A stretch of DNA of 64,000 nucleotides from Phenylobacterium sp. (GCF_004297125.1 NZ_SCVD01000001.1:62001-126000); one strand, 5' to 3'; shown: positions 31,937 to 41,058, counted from the stretch's first letter. Numbers and translations: made by a program. The notes: generated from the sequence alone by a model not told the origin.

Positions 31937-32009
31937 CGGAGCCGTAGTTGACGGGACAGGCTGTCGCAGGTGGTCCTTTTTTGCCTAGTGACCGGTCAGG
32001 GCGAGGACC

Positions 32010-34118
32010 CTAGCGGCCCCAGGGCTCGAGCGCGCCGTTCATGGCCAGGAGCACCGAGAACGCCGTGTAGATCAGCACGGTCGTCGTGAAGAACACCTTT
32101 CGCATCGCCGTCCAGGAATCGACCCGGCGGCCGCCCTGCCAGATGGCGGGGATCGCGGCGATGGTGATCAGGCTGAGCGCGGCGGCCACGAGCGCGCAGG
32201 CCGAGGCGGTGATCACCAGCGGGCCGGGCCAGCCGTACATGATCGACGGCAGGTCCGATGCGCCAGCCGCCCAGGCTCCGAACAGCCCGAAGGACGCGAG
32301 CCACAGGCCGGCCTGGATGTTCTGGACCAGGGCCGCGCGGGCCTGGATCTGGTTCTGCCGTAGTTCGCGTCGGTTGCGCAGCCCCAGGCCGGCGAGGGTC
32401 ATCACGGCCGTGAACGCGGTCAGGCCCGCCATGAAGGCCAAGGTGCTCTGCCGTTCCGAAAACGGCGCGCGCTGCAGGGTTTCGGCGTTGTTGTCCGGCC
32501 GGAAGCTCACGGCGCGGCCATCGACCATATGGAACGCGAGGCGCTCGTCACCTGTGGTCGAGATGAAACGGCCTTCGCTGACCGGGCCTTCCGGAACCCA
32601 GGCGCGGGCCGCGCCCATCCGATGGGTGAGCAATCGCCCGCCCGGGGTGACGCCGACCTCGGCGCCGCCAATGATCAGGCCCACGAAGCCTTCGAGCCCG
32701 CCATAGGCGCGCCGCGTGGAGAGATAGTCGCCGGTGAAGGCGTCCGCCGCCTCCAGCAGGTCGGCCGAGCCGGCCCGTGGGAAGGTGGCGGGGGGCGCGT
32801 AGAACTGCCGGACCAGGGCGGCCGGCAGCCGATCGGCCAGCCCCGCACCCGTCTCGCTGTTGGTCGTGACGAAGACGCCCAGCCCCAGCTCGGGGATCAC
32901 GATCATGCCGGAATGGAACGCCAGGGTGTCGCCGAGATGGCCGTAGCCGCGGTAGCCGCCCGGCAGGTCGAAGGTCATGAAGCCATGGGCCCAGCCGTTG
33001 ATGCCCGGCGGGGTCAGCCGCATCGGCGACCGGAAGGCGCGCGCGGCGCGGGGGCCGAACACCGTGGTCCCGTTCAAGCTGCCGTTGTTCAGCAGCATCA
33101 GCATGTAGCGCGACATGTCGCCGGCGGTGGACGAGGCCGAGCCGGCCGGCGCGATCTGGCCGATGTACTCGTAGTCGTTGGGGAAGAATCCCGCCTGCCG
33201 CCAGCCGTAGCCGACCGCCACGTCGCCCCGCAGTCGCTCGGGCATGGCGGCGGGCAGGCCACGGCGTTCCGGTCGGGGCTCGCGGAAGGTCGTGCTGTTC
33301 ATGCCCAGCGGCAGGGCGATCTCGTCCTCGACCCGCCGCTCGAAGGTCTTGCCCGCCCCGAACGCGGTCGCCTCGCCGGCCAGCGCCGCGCCATAGTTGG
33401 AGTAGCTGGAGATCAGGCCGGGGGTGCGCACCCGGCTGGGCCGCTCCTGGCGCAGGTAGAGGTCCAGCGGGCGAACGCGGCGCGGGTCGTTCTCGAAGAG
33501 CTGGCCCAGGGCCCGGTCCTCGAAACCGGGGGTGTGGTTCAGGAGCTGGCCGACGGTGACCTCGCGCGCCTTGCCCGTCAGGCGCACCTTCTCCGGCAGG
33601 TAGAGGTTGATCGGGCGGTCCAGGCGTATGCGGCCGGCTTCAACCTCCTTCATCAGCAGGATCCAGGTGAAGGTCTTCGAGATCGATCCGATGCGGAACA
33701 GCGTCCTGTCCGGGTCGACGGGCCGTCGCGATGCGAGGTCCGCGAAGCCGTAGCCCTTCTTCAGCACCACCTGGCCGTTCTGCACGACCGAGACCGAGGT
33801 CCCGGCCACGTGCTCGCGGGCCATGGCGTCGGCGACCCAGCCGTCCACGAAGGCTTCCAGTTGGACGGGATCGACCGGCTGGCCGGACGTGAGGCGCGCC
33901 CCTCTTGGATGCCGGATCGGCGCCGGAGCCGGCGTCGCGGCGGCCGGCTCCGCTGCGCGCGGGGCCGGCGCGGCGGGCCGCGGCGGGCGGATCTTCACAT
34001 AGGGAACCGGCGCCTTCGGCAGGGCCGCCGGCGTGCTGTCCTGCGCGATCGCCGCGGGCGGCCCCATGAGGAGCGCCAACGCCGCCAGCACGATCTTGCC
34101 GAGGCTTCGCATCGTCAA
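32010..34118 (-). CDS. Serine hydrolase (class C beta-lactamase fold) with C-terminal TM domain
   Basis: RIGSISKTFTWIL (SxxK), YSNYG, TM helices at the C-terminus. Confidence 0.9.
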   Translation of the reverse strand: MTMRSLGKIVLAALALLMGPPAAIAQDSTPAALPKAPVPYVKIRPPRPAAPAPRAAEPAAATPAPAPIRHPRGARLTSGQPVDPVQLEAFVDGWVADAMAREHVAGTSVSVVQNGQVVLKKGYGFADLASRRPVDPDRTLFRIGSISKTFTWILLMKEVEAGRIRLDRPINLYLPEKVRLTGKAREVTVGQLLNHTPGFEDRALGQLFENDPRRVRPLDLYLRQERPSRVRTPGLISSYSNYGAALAGEATAFGAGKTFERRVEDEIALPLGMNSTTFREPRPERRGLPAAMPERLRGDVAVGYGWRQAGFFPNDYEYIGQIAPAGSASSTAGDMSRYMLMLLNNGSLNGTTVFGPRAARAFRSPMRLTPPGINGWAHGFMTFDLPGGYRGYGHLGDTLAFHSGMIVIPELGLGVFVTTNSETGAGLADRLPAALVRQFYAPPATFPRAGSADLLEAADAFTGDYLSTRRAYGGLEGFVGLIIGGAEVGVTPGGRLLTHRMGAARAWVPEGPVSEGRFISTTGDERLAFHMVDGRAVSFRPDNNAETLQRAPFSERQSTLAFMAGLTAFTAVMTLAGLGLRNRRELRQNQIQARAALVQNIQAGLWLASFGLFGAWAAGASDLPSIMYGWPGPLVITASACALVAAALSLITIAAIPAIWQGGRRVDSWTAMRKVFFTTTVLIYTAFSVLLAMNGALEPWGR

Positions 34119-34252
34119 CCCAACTCCACCCTGAGACCAACCATAGCATCTTGGTTGAGTCGCGGAGCCCGTCTTGCCCCCCGGGCGGCGTCGCAGGTCG
34201 TCAGGCTATGTCGTTGATTTGAGAGGGGCCTCTGGCGCCGCTCGCCGGCCGG

Positions 34253-35017
34253 CTAGTTGGCCCTTGGCGGACCCTCGAACACGTAGAACGGCAGCATCGG
34301 GCGGAGCTGGGCGCCGACCCAGACCTGCGGCTCGGACGGCGGGGTCAACTTCTCGGCCACCTCGCGGGCGCGGACACATTCCCGCACCGCCCCGGCCAGG
34401 CTCCCGAAATCCTTCGCGCCCGGGATCGACGACAGGAAGCAGTCGTCGAAATAGGGGTACTTGATGTCCTGGCCGCAGCCGAACGAGGTGCGGTCGGGCC
34501 GCGCCGCGGTCAGGACCATGCGGTTGGGCTGCGCCAACGTGGGCACGAAAACGCCGGAGAAGCAGGCCGAGATCACCACCACCGTCGGCCGCTTGCCACA
34601 GGTGCGGTCCAGCATGTTGGCCAGCACGCCGGGGCGCAACAGGCCCTGGTCGAGCTGCGCGCCTTCCGGAGCGCCGTGCGAGGTGATGTAGAACATGCAG
34701 CCGCCGCCGGCGCGGCCTGAGAGGTCCGAGAGCGCGTTGAAGATCCCGCGCAGTTCGCTCTTCTCGGGCTTGGTGTCGTTGTAGCGTTCCGGGCGGACCG
34801 AGAACTGGCGGATATTCTGCGCCTGGAAGCCGAGGCGGGTCAGGGCCGCGCTCACATCGCGCCGGGCGTTGTCGAACCCTTCCGATGGGCCGCCATCGTG
34901 GGCGTGCCAGTCGCCGGCCACCACGACGGCCGACCAATCTGAGAACGCCGAGCCCGCCTGCGCTCCACCCGCCGCCGCCAGCCAGATGGCCGCGATGAAA
35001 GCGAGGAGCCGGGCCAT
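34253..35017 (-). CDS. Exported C13 (legumain-like, clan CD) cysteine peptidase
   Basis: Signal peptide; MFYITSHGAPEG (His) and VVVISACFSGVFVP (Cys). Confidence 0.8.
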   Translation of the reverse strand: MARLLAFIAAIWLAAAGGAQAGSAFSDWSAVVVAGDWHAHDGGPSEGFDNARRDVSAALTRLGFQAQNIRQFSVRPERYNDTKPEKSELRGIFNALSDLSGRAGGGCMFYITSHGAPEGAQLDQGLLRPGVLANMLDRTCGKRPTVVVISACFSGVFVPTLAQPNRMVLTAARPDRTSFGCGQDIKYPYFDDCFLSSIPGAKDFGSLAGAVRECVRAREVAEKLTPPSEPQVWVGAQLRPMLPFYVFEGPPRAN

Positions 35018-35026
35018 CCGCGCCGC

Positions 35027-35509
35027 CTACTTCTTGTAGTTGGTGAAAGGTGTGGGAATGGCCGTTCCCGTGGCCTTGGCCAGCAGCCGGCCCTCGGGAT
35101 CGTAGAGCTCGCCCTCGGTGAACGCGACCTGGCGGCCCCACTTCACCACCTTGCCGACGCCCTTGATCTTGCCCGGAGCCCCGGGACGGAAGAAGCTGGT
35201 CTTCATCTCCAGGGTCGGCGCCACGGCGGTCATGCCCGAGGCCACCATGCAGGCCACGCTCATGCACTCGTCCAGCATGGCGCAGAGATAGCCGCCCTGG
35301 ATCTGCTTCATCGGGTTCAGCAGCAGTTCGGCCTTGGCGTCGAACTCCACCTCGACCGACTTGGTCGCCTGGTTCACGCCAACCATCCGGAACCCCAGGG
35401 TCTGGGAGCCGGTGGGCTGGTTCTTGGTGCGCAGGAACCGGTCGAGGATGGCCTCGTCGGTCAGGGCTTCCGGTTCAGCCTTGGCCTCTGCGGCCGCCAC
35501 GTCGGTCAT
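35027..35509 (-). CDS. PaaI-like hotdog-fold thioesterase
   Basis: QIQGGYLCAMLDECMSVACMVASGMTAVAPTLEMKTSFFRP; start at CAT 35507-35509. Confidence 0.85.
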   Translation of the reverse strand: MTDVAAAEAKAEPEALTDEAILDRFLRTKNQPTGSQTLGFRMVGVNQATKSVEVEFDAKAELLLNPMKQIQGGYLCAMLDECMSVACMVASGMTAVAPTLEMKTSFFRPGAPGKIKGVGKVVKWGRQVAFTEGELYDPEGRLLAKATGTAIPTPFTNYKK

Positions 35510-35513
35510 GCGG

Positions 35514-35981
35514 TCATTTCTTCCGGAACTGGTCGAGCGAGACGATGGTGGCCTCGGCCGGCTTCGGCGGCGGTTCGTCCGCCTTGGCGCTGGGCGTCTT
35601 CGCCTCGGGCGCGGCCTTCGCCTCGGCCGGCGCTGCGGGCGGCGGCTCGAACTGCAGCAGGAACTGCACTGAGGGGTCGTAGAAGCGGGTGATCGCCGCA
35701 TAGGGGATCGACAGCCGCTTGGGCTGGCCGCCGAATTGCAGGGTCACCGAGAAGAAGGTCTCGCCGGGCGCCAGGTCCCAGTACTGGTGCTGCAGGACGA
35801 TGGTCATCTCGTCCGGGTATTTCGACAACAGGTCGACGGGCCCGGAGACCCCCGCCGCATCCGTCTTGAAGGTGATGTAGAAGTGGTGCGACCCGGGCAA
35901 CCCGTCGGGCGCCGCCGCCCGCTTCAGCGCAGCCTTGGCCACGCCCCGGAGCGCATCCTGCGCCAGGGCCTCGTAGTTCAT
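35514..35981 (-). CDS. sspB: SspB family ClpXP adaptor
   Basis: HHFYITFKTDAAGV…YPDEMTIVLQHQYWDL…FSVTLQFGGQPKRLSIPYAAITRFYDPSVQFLLQF. Confidence 0.9.
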   Translation of the reverse strand: MNYEALAQDALRGVAKAALKRAAAPDGLPGSHHFYITFKTDAAGVSGPVDLLSKYPDEMTIVLQHQYWDLAPGETFFSVTLQFGGQPKRLSIPYAAITRFYDPSVQFLLQFEPPPAAPAEAKAAPEAKTPSAKADEPPPKPAEATIVSLDQFRKK

Positions 35982-36086
35982 CAGATCCTGGACCGGCGGA
36001 TCCTGGGCCACACGCAATACTCCGAAGCGAAAAGTTCCCCTGGAAGGTAACGTTTGCCGGCCTGCGCGCAAGGTCGGATGGGGAAA

Positions 36087-36251
36087 GTGGGAAGCTTCTG
36101 TCGGCAGATGCCTCGGAGTCTCGGCGAAGTCGCGGGAGAGTTCTTCAACCCAGGGTAAAGTGCGGCCTTTGCTGGCCGGCTCTCCGGCCCCCGCAAGCGG
36201 CGGCGTCTTGGTCATGAAAGAAGGTGGGAGGCTTCTGTTGGCAGGCGCCTC
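36087..36251 (-). repeat. Two copies of a 28-nt imperfect direct repeat, each able to form a hairpin
   Basis: 36087-36114 GTGGGAAGCTTCTGTCGGCAGATGCCTC and 36224-36251 GTGGGAGGCTTCTGTTGGCAGGCGCCTC; 24 of 28 identical, all differences transitions. Confidence 0.7.
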
Positions 36252-36575
36252 CCGGGCCCCGCCTAAGGATCTGAACCCCTAGGACTTAGGTCGGAATTCT
36301 ACCGAACCGCATTACGCGGCGAGGCGGATTTCCTCAGCGAAGTTATCGTTCGCATTTAGTTTAAAACCCGGAACGGTGGGTCAGGCCGAGAGAAAGCAAC
36401 GCCTTTAGACGTCTGTCGATGCTGATCGGCCCCCCAAATTCCCCTCAAGAGTGGCCCGGCGAGAACCCGGAAGGAAATTTGGTGGAGCCGCCGGGAATCG
36501 CACCCGGGTCCAGTCCGCTTATTACACGCGCGTTTATCTCCATAGTCGGGCGAACCCGACGGTTCACATATAGGC
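36224..36575 (-). ncRNA. ssrA: Two-piece (circularly permuted) tmRNA; outer ends approximate
   Basis: Acceptor piece ends …GGACCCGGGTGCGATTCCCGGCGGCTCCACCA (CCA at 36482-36480); coding piece starts GGGGCCG at 36433; 7-bp acceptor stem GGGGCCG/CGGCTCC with G3-U; tag ORF at 36312-36353. Confidence 0.93.
36312..36353 (-). other. tmRNA tag reading frame ANDNFAEEIRLAA*
   Basis: GCG AAC GAT AAC TTC GCT GAG GAA ATC CGC CTC GCC GCG TAA. Confidence 0.93.
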
Positions 36576-36776
36576 GGTCCGGGTCGAGAATCAAAGAACT
36601 GCGCGCAATGCCGCAGGACTTCGGCGCGGGGCGTTTTCGAGAGATTCCATTCGCGAAGCGCCGACGGCGGGCGGGTTTTCGCGGACGGCCACCTGGGTTT
36701 CGTGAGCGGACTCACGGGTTTGGCGGGCGTCCCGCTAGCCTCGGCGACATCGGATTTCACGCCAAGGAGTATTCCC

Positions 36777-37391
36777 ATGGGCAACCTGATCTACGCCGGC
36801 CGCGCGCTGGGCACGGACCTTCTTCCCACCCTCGTCTTCGCCGTCCTGGTGGCCCTGAAGGTCGACGTGGTCATGGCCACGGCGGCGTCGATCGCGCTGG
36901 GCGTGGCGCAGATCGCGTTCATGAAGGTGACCAAGCGAGACATCTCGCGGCTGCAGTGGGCCAGCCTGGCCCTGGTGCTGGTGTTCGGGACGGCCAGCAT
37001 CCTGGCGCACGACGCGCGGTTCCTGATGGCCAAGCCCACGATCGTCTACGCCATCGTCGGCGTGGTGATGCTCCAGAGGGGCTGGATGCTTCGCTACATG
37101 CCGCCGGCGGCCGAGGGCCATGGCGAGGGACCGATGATCGCGTTCGGCTATGTCTGGGCTGGCCTGATGTTCGTGACCGGCGCGGCCAATCTGGCCGTCG
37201 CGATCCTGGCGCCGGCGGTCTGGCCAGCGTTCCTGGCGATCTTCCCGCTGGTCTCGAAGATCGCGCTGTTCGCGATCCAGTTCGTCACCGTCCGCCACCT
37301 GGCGATCCGGTCAGCGCGGGCGTCGGGGGCGACGGACGAGCAGATCCGGGCGCGGATGGCGCAGATGGCGGCCGGGAGTCGGGCGGCGTAG
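36777..37391 (+). CDS. Septation protein A (IspZ/YciB)-like membrane protein
   Basis: LLPTLVFAVLVALKVDVVMATAASIALGVAQIAFMKVTKRDISRLQWASLALVLVFGTASI. Confidence 0.75.
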   Translation: MGNLIYAGRALGTDLLPTLVFAVLVALKVDVVMATAASIALGVAQIAFMKVTKRDISRLQWASLALVLVFGTASILAHDARFLMAKPTIVYAIVGVVMLQRGWMLRYMPPAAEGHGEGPMIAFGYVWAGLMFVTGAANLAVAILAPAVWPAFLAIFPLVSKIALFAIQFVTVRHLAIRSARASGATDEQIRARMAQMAAGSRAA

Positions 37392-38313
37392 CCTCGGGTT
37401 CAACTTCGGGGCGGGGTGCGGCCTCGGCCCCCGGCGGCGGTGCGCGGGCGTCCGGATTGACCTTCAGGCGCCCGCCGCCCGCCATCAGGTCTCGATAGGC
37501 GCCCCTGGCGTTGGCGAAGTTCGCGCCGCCGGGGAAGATCACGTCGAAGCGGGCGTCGTGGCCCAGGGCCGCGCCCAGCACCGCCTCCAGCACCTCGGCG
37601 GCCTCGCCCACCTCGGCGGGGTCGCAGGCCCGGTGCAGGGTGATTGTCCGCCCGGGCGTCGCCAGGGTCAGGTCGTAGAAGGTGCCTTCTAGGCAGAGGG
37701 CGTCGGCGGCGTCCGGCTCCACCACGCGGACATCGCGCGGCGACCTCCACAGCGGCAGGTCGCGCAGGCCCAGGAACCGCGGCGCAGACCCCGCCGGCAG
37801 CTTGTCGTCGAACCCCATCCGCCGGCCGATCACCGCTTCGCAGCAGGCCAGGCCGGCGCGGCCCTGCACGAACACCTCGCCGTCGCCGCGGACCGTGATT
37901 CGGGTCACGCTCTGGCGCACGCTGTTGGCGGGCCGGGTCCACAGCTCCAGGATCATCTCGTCGCCCCGCAGCAGCTGCCATTGCAGCGGCATCAGGCCCC
38001 AGAGTCGGTACGTGGACGGCGCCACGCCATTATCCGGGGACGCCAGCTTCTCGCCCCGGCGCATACGGCGGCCTCCCAGCGGGTCGGCGGCCTCGGACGC
38101 CTTCGGCCGCTTGTCGTCCCACCAGCTTTTCGGCTCGGGCGGCGGGAACGGCCATATCTCGGCCTCGGCGGGGGGCGTGCCGGGCGGCGGCCCGATCACC
38201 GTGGGCTTCGCCTTCTTGCCGGGGATCGGGATGATCAGCGGCAACTGCGCGGACGCAGGCGCGGCCAGGCCGAGCGCGATCAGGACGGCGAGGGTGGCGC
38301 GTATCGACAACAC
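37285..38313 (-). CDS. Exported hypothetical protein with Pro/Ala-rich C-terminal tail
   Basis: Signal peptide MLSIRATLAVLIALGLAAPASA; overlaps the convergent gene by 107 nt. Confidence 0.7.
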   Translation of the reverse strand: MLSIRATLAVLIALGLAAPASAQLPLIIPIPGKKAKPTVIGPPPGTPPAEAEIWPFPPPEPKSWWDDKRPKASEAADPLGGRRMRRGEKLASPDNGVAPSTYRLWGLMPLQWQLLRGDEMILELWTRPANSVRQSVTRITVRGDGEVFVQGRAGLACCEAVIGRRMGFDDKLPAGSAPRFLGLRDLPLWRSPRDVRVVEPDAADALCLEGTFYDLTLATPGRTITLHRACDPAEVGEAAEVLEAVLGAALGHDARFDVIFPGGANFANARGAYRDLMAGGGRLKVNPDARAPPPGAEAAPRPEVEPEATPPDSRPPSAPSAPGSARPSPPTPALTGSPGGGR

Positions 38314-38354
38314 GCCATGAAAGAGGCCGGGCGGCGCGGTTGTTCCCGCCCGCC

Positions 38355-38903
38355 TTAGAAGACTTCGACGCCCCGCTGTAGCGAGAGCACGCCGGTGCGG
38401 GACACCTCGACCAGGCCCAGGCCGCGCATCAGGTCCACGTACTTGTCGATCTTGGACGAGGCGCCGGTCAGTTCGAACACGAAGCTCTCATGGGTGGTGT
38501 CGACCACCTTCGCGCGGAAGATGTCCGAGACCCTCAGCGCCTCGACCCGCTCGGCGCCCGTGCCGCGCACCTTGACCAGGGCCAGTTCGCGCTCGATGCC
38601 GTTGGGATCCCTGGTCACGTCCTGCACATGCCGGGTGGAGACCATCTTCTGGAGCTGGGCCTCGATCTGGCTCAGCACCTGGGGCGTGCCGCGCGTGACG
38701 ATGGTGATCCGGCTGGTGTGGTTGCTGCCGTCGGTCTCGGCGACCGTCAGGCTGTCGATGTTGTAGCCGCGCGCCGCGAAGAGGCCGACCACCCGGTGCA
38801 GCACCCCAGGCTCGTTATCCACCAGCACGGCGAACGTGGCGCGGCTCTCCTCCTGCTCGGCGTGCGCAAGGTCGTAGACAGAGGCGGGCTGGGTGTCGGT
38901 CAT
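38355..38903 (-). CDS. ilvN: Acetolactate synthase small subunit
   Basis: ATFAVLVDNEPGVLHRVVGLFAARGYNIDSLTVAETD; start at CAT 38901-38903. Confidence 0.95.
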   Translation of the reverse strand: MTDTQPASVYDLAHAEQEESRATFAVLVDNEPGVLHRVVGLFAARGYNIDSLTVAETDGSNHTSRITIVTRGTPQVLSQIEAQLQKMVSTRHVQDVTRDPNGIERELALVKVRGTGAERVEALRVSDIFRAKVVDTTHESFVFELTGASSKIDKYVDLMRGLGLVEVSRTGVLSLQRGVEVF

Positions 38904-39032
38904 CGGGCGGTTCCTGAGCGGTGCGCAGGAGGTGTCACAGGACGCGCCCGCCCGCAACTCGCACGGCTGTTGCCAGCACGCTGTCACCATCGAAGCCTAG
39001 GGTTCTCGCCTGGCATCGCAAGGAGACACCCC

Positions 39033-39392
39033 ATGCCCACCACCCAAGAGGTCGCACAGGACCTGGTCGCCATGCTGAAGCGGGGAGAGTTCGACGCTTC
39101 CGGCGAGAAGTACTGGGCTGACGACGTCGTCAGCCTGGAGGCGATGGAGGGCGACATGGCCCGGATCCAGGGCAAGGCCGGCGTTCGCGCCAAGGGCGAG
39201 TGGTGGGCCGCCAACCACGAGGTCCACGAAAGCGTGGTCGAGGGCCCATACGTCAACGGCGACCAGTTCGTGGTGCGGTTCAAGATGGACCTGACGCCCA
39301 AGGGCGGTGAGCGCACGACCTTCGACGAGGTCGGCGTCTACACGATCAAGGACGGCAAGATCGCCGAAGAGCGGTTCTTCTACGGCGGATGA
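39033..39392 (+). CDS. SnoaL/NTF2-like protein
   Basis: 120-aa ORF, FDASGEKYWADDVVSLEAMEG…VRFKMDLTPKGGERTTFDEVGVYTIKDGKIAEERFFYG. Confidence 0.75.
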   Translation: MPTTQEVAQDLVAMLKRGEFDASGEKYWADDVVSLEAMEGDMARIQGKAGVRAKGEWWAANHEVHESVVEGPYVNGDQFVVRFKMDLTPKGGERTTFDEVGVYTIKDGKIAEERFFYGG

Positions 39393-39656
39393 CTATTGGC
39401 GTTGCGCGGCGGCCACAGCCGGCCGCCGTCTCGCATAACGCGTTAACCTATGCCTTGCGGCGCGCCGGGTTCCCGTGGGACACGACGCGCCTTCTCGAAC
39501 GAGAGCCACGCATGACGACGCACAATCACACGCAAGGAACGGGACGCCCCTGGGCGGACCTGCGCGTGCGCGTCGGCTCTGAGCCGGACGCGCCGATCCA
39601 ACGACGCTGACCGCGCTGTGCTCCCTGGGATCACGGCGCATCCCTCGGAGCCTAAG

Positions 39657-40676
39657 ATGTTCAAGCTGTTCTCGGGCGTGGTCCCGGTCCCGGCGCGGAC
39701 CGAACCTACCGCCCTCCTCAAACTGGTGGCGGGCGATTTCGCCCCGGACGTGGCCCGGCTGTGGCCCGATCCTCACACCGCGTTCCTGACCGCGCCCTCG
39801 GCGCGGCGCCATCTCGTGTGCCTGGCCCTCGCCGTCGAGCGGGATCTGGCCGCTGTGGCCGAGACGGTCCTGCGCGGCCGGCTGCGTGAGGCTATCTGCA
39901 TTGCGCTGGACCGTTCGCCGCCGGGGCTGGAGCGGGCGCTGGGCCGGCTGGGCGAAACCGCCTGGACGGCCGAGGCCTACCGCAGGCTGGTCGAACTGCT
40001 GGCCGACCCGAAGGCGGCGAAGCTGCTGCGCCACGCCGAGGCCATCGACGCGGGCGCGGTCGCGCGCCTGGGCCGGCTGCCCGGCCCCCTGCGCCGGTCG
40101 CTGGCGCTGGCCGCCCTGATCACCGACGACGCGGCGGCTGCGGTCGCCGAGGCCGCCGCGGCCATCGCCTGCCGCTCGGGCGCGGACGCCGCGGAGGCCG
40201 CCGCGACCCGTTGGGCCGGGGCCGAGACCGAAGCCGCGCTGTTCGAGGCGGTTCGCGAGGACCTCTATCCCGAGCCGCCGCCGCCGCCGTTCGAGGGCAC
40301 GCCGAGGCTGCGGCCCTTGACCACCAAGGCGGCCATGCGCGACGCGGCCCGCCGCTACGACAACTGCCTGGCGACGCGGGTGGCCCACGCCGTGAGCGGC
40401 TTCTCGGCCTACTACGAGTGGACCGGCAACCCCGGCGCCATCGTGGAGATCGGACGCGACGCCATCTTCGGCTGGCGGCTGGAGGAGGCGAAGGGGCCTA
40501 ACAACGCCGCCATCGACAAGGACTCGCGGGCGTCGCTGATCGCGGAACTCGCCGCGATGGGGGTCCATGTCGGCCGCAGCGGCTGGCAGCTCGAGCGCGC
40601 GCTTTGCCGCGACGTGGGGCGAGGCTGGCGGCTCCCTTCCGTCGCCGAAGACCTCGTCGAGGTGTTTGGCGTCTGA
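39657..40676 (+). CDS. Uncharacterised protein with PcfJ-like C-terminal motif
   Basis: RRYDNCLATRVAHAVSGFSAYYEWTGNPGAIVEIGRDAIFGWRLEEAKGPNN. Confidence 0.6.
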   Translation: MFKLFSGVVPVPARTEPTALLKLVAGDFAPDVARLWPDPHTAFLTAPSARRHLVCLALAVERDLAAVAETVLRGRLREAICIALDRSPPGLERALGRLGETAWTAEAYRRLVELLADPKAAKLLRHAEAIDAGAVARLGRLPGPLRRSLALAALITDDAAAAVAEAAAAIACRSGADAAEAAATRWAGAETEAALFEAVREDLYPEPPPPPFEGTPRLRPLTTKAAMRDAARRYDNCLATRVAHAVSGFSAYYEWTGNPGAIVEIGRDAIFGWRLEEAKGPNNAAIDKDSRASLIAELAAMGVHVGRSGWQLERALCRDVGRGWRLPSVAEDLVEVFGV

Positions 40677-40714
40677 TCGGACCGCGCCCCCGCGCCGGGT
40701 AGGGCCCTTGCGCC

Positions 40715-40751
40715 GAGGACATCGGGAGCCAAGATGGTTGCCGATGTCCTC
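40715..40751 (+). promoter_or_regulatory. 11-bp perfect hairpin including the start codon of the next gene
   Basis: GAGGACATCGG (40715-40725) … CCGATGTCCTC (40741-40751); ATG at 40744. Confidence 0.6.
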
Positions 40752-41058
40752 GTTCCGCCCGCCGCAGAATCTGTCCGCACGGCTCAAGTTCGAGACCGCC
40801 GAGGGCGTGCTCCACTACGAGCTGATGGAGGAACAGGCCCACGCGCTGGGGCGGGCCGGCCGCAAGGTCGAGGCGGCGCTGGCCGCGCTGCGCGACCACC
40901 CCGGCGGGGAGGGGCGGGCCGAAGCCCTGAGGGCGGCGGCAGACGCCGTGTGGGGCTACTTCGTCCAGCGTGAGGTGATGGGCCTGCGCAACCGGGCCGA
41001 CGTCATCGCCCAGTACGGCATCCCACGCGAGGTCCTGGTCCGGCTGGGCGCGCGCTGA
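40744..41058 (+). CDS. DUF6665-like small protein, copy 1
   Basis: MSSFRPPQNLSARLKFETAEGVLHYELMEEQAHALG…IAQYGIPREVLVRLGAR; paralogue of 41740-42069. Confidence 0.7.
   Translation: MSSFRPPQNLSARLKFETAEGVLHYELMEEQAHALGRAGRKVEAALAALRDHPGGEGRAEALRAAADAVWGYFVQREVMGLRNRADVIAQYGIPREVLVRLGAR

Noticed and set aside
31989-31998. 10-bp palindrome TGACCGGTCA near the end of the serine hydrolase gene
   Set aside because: Short and GC-rich; plausible by chance, no matching second site seen.
35982-36215. N-terminal extension of the sspB ORF
   Set aside because: Not protein-like and overlaps the duplicated RNA hairpin; start taken at MNYEAL (35981).
39389-39610. 73-aa ORF upstream of the PcfJ-like gene
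   Set aside because: No recognisable motif; an internal ATG at 39512 could encode a ~32-aa peptide but evidence is too weak.
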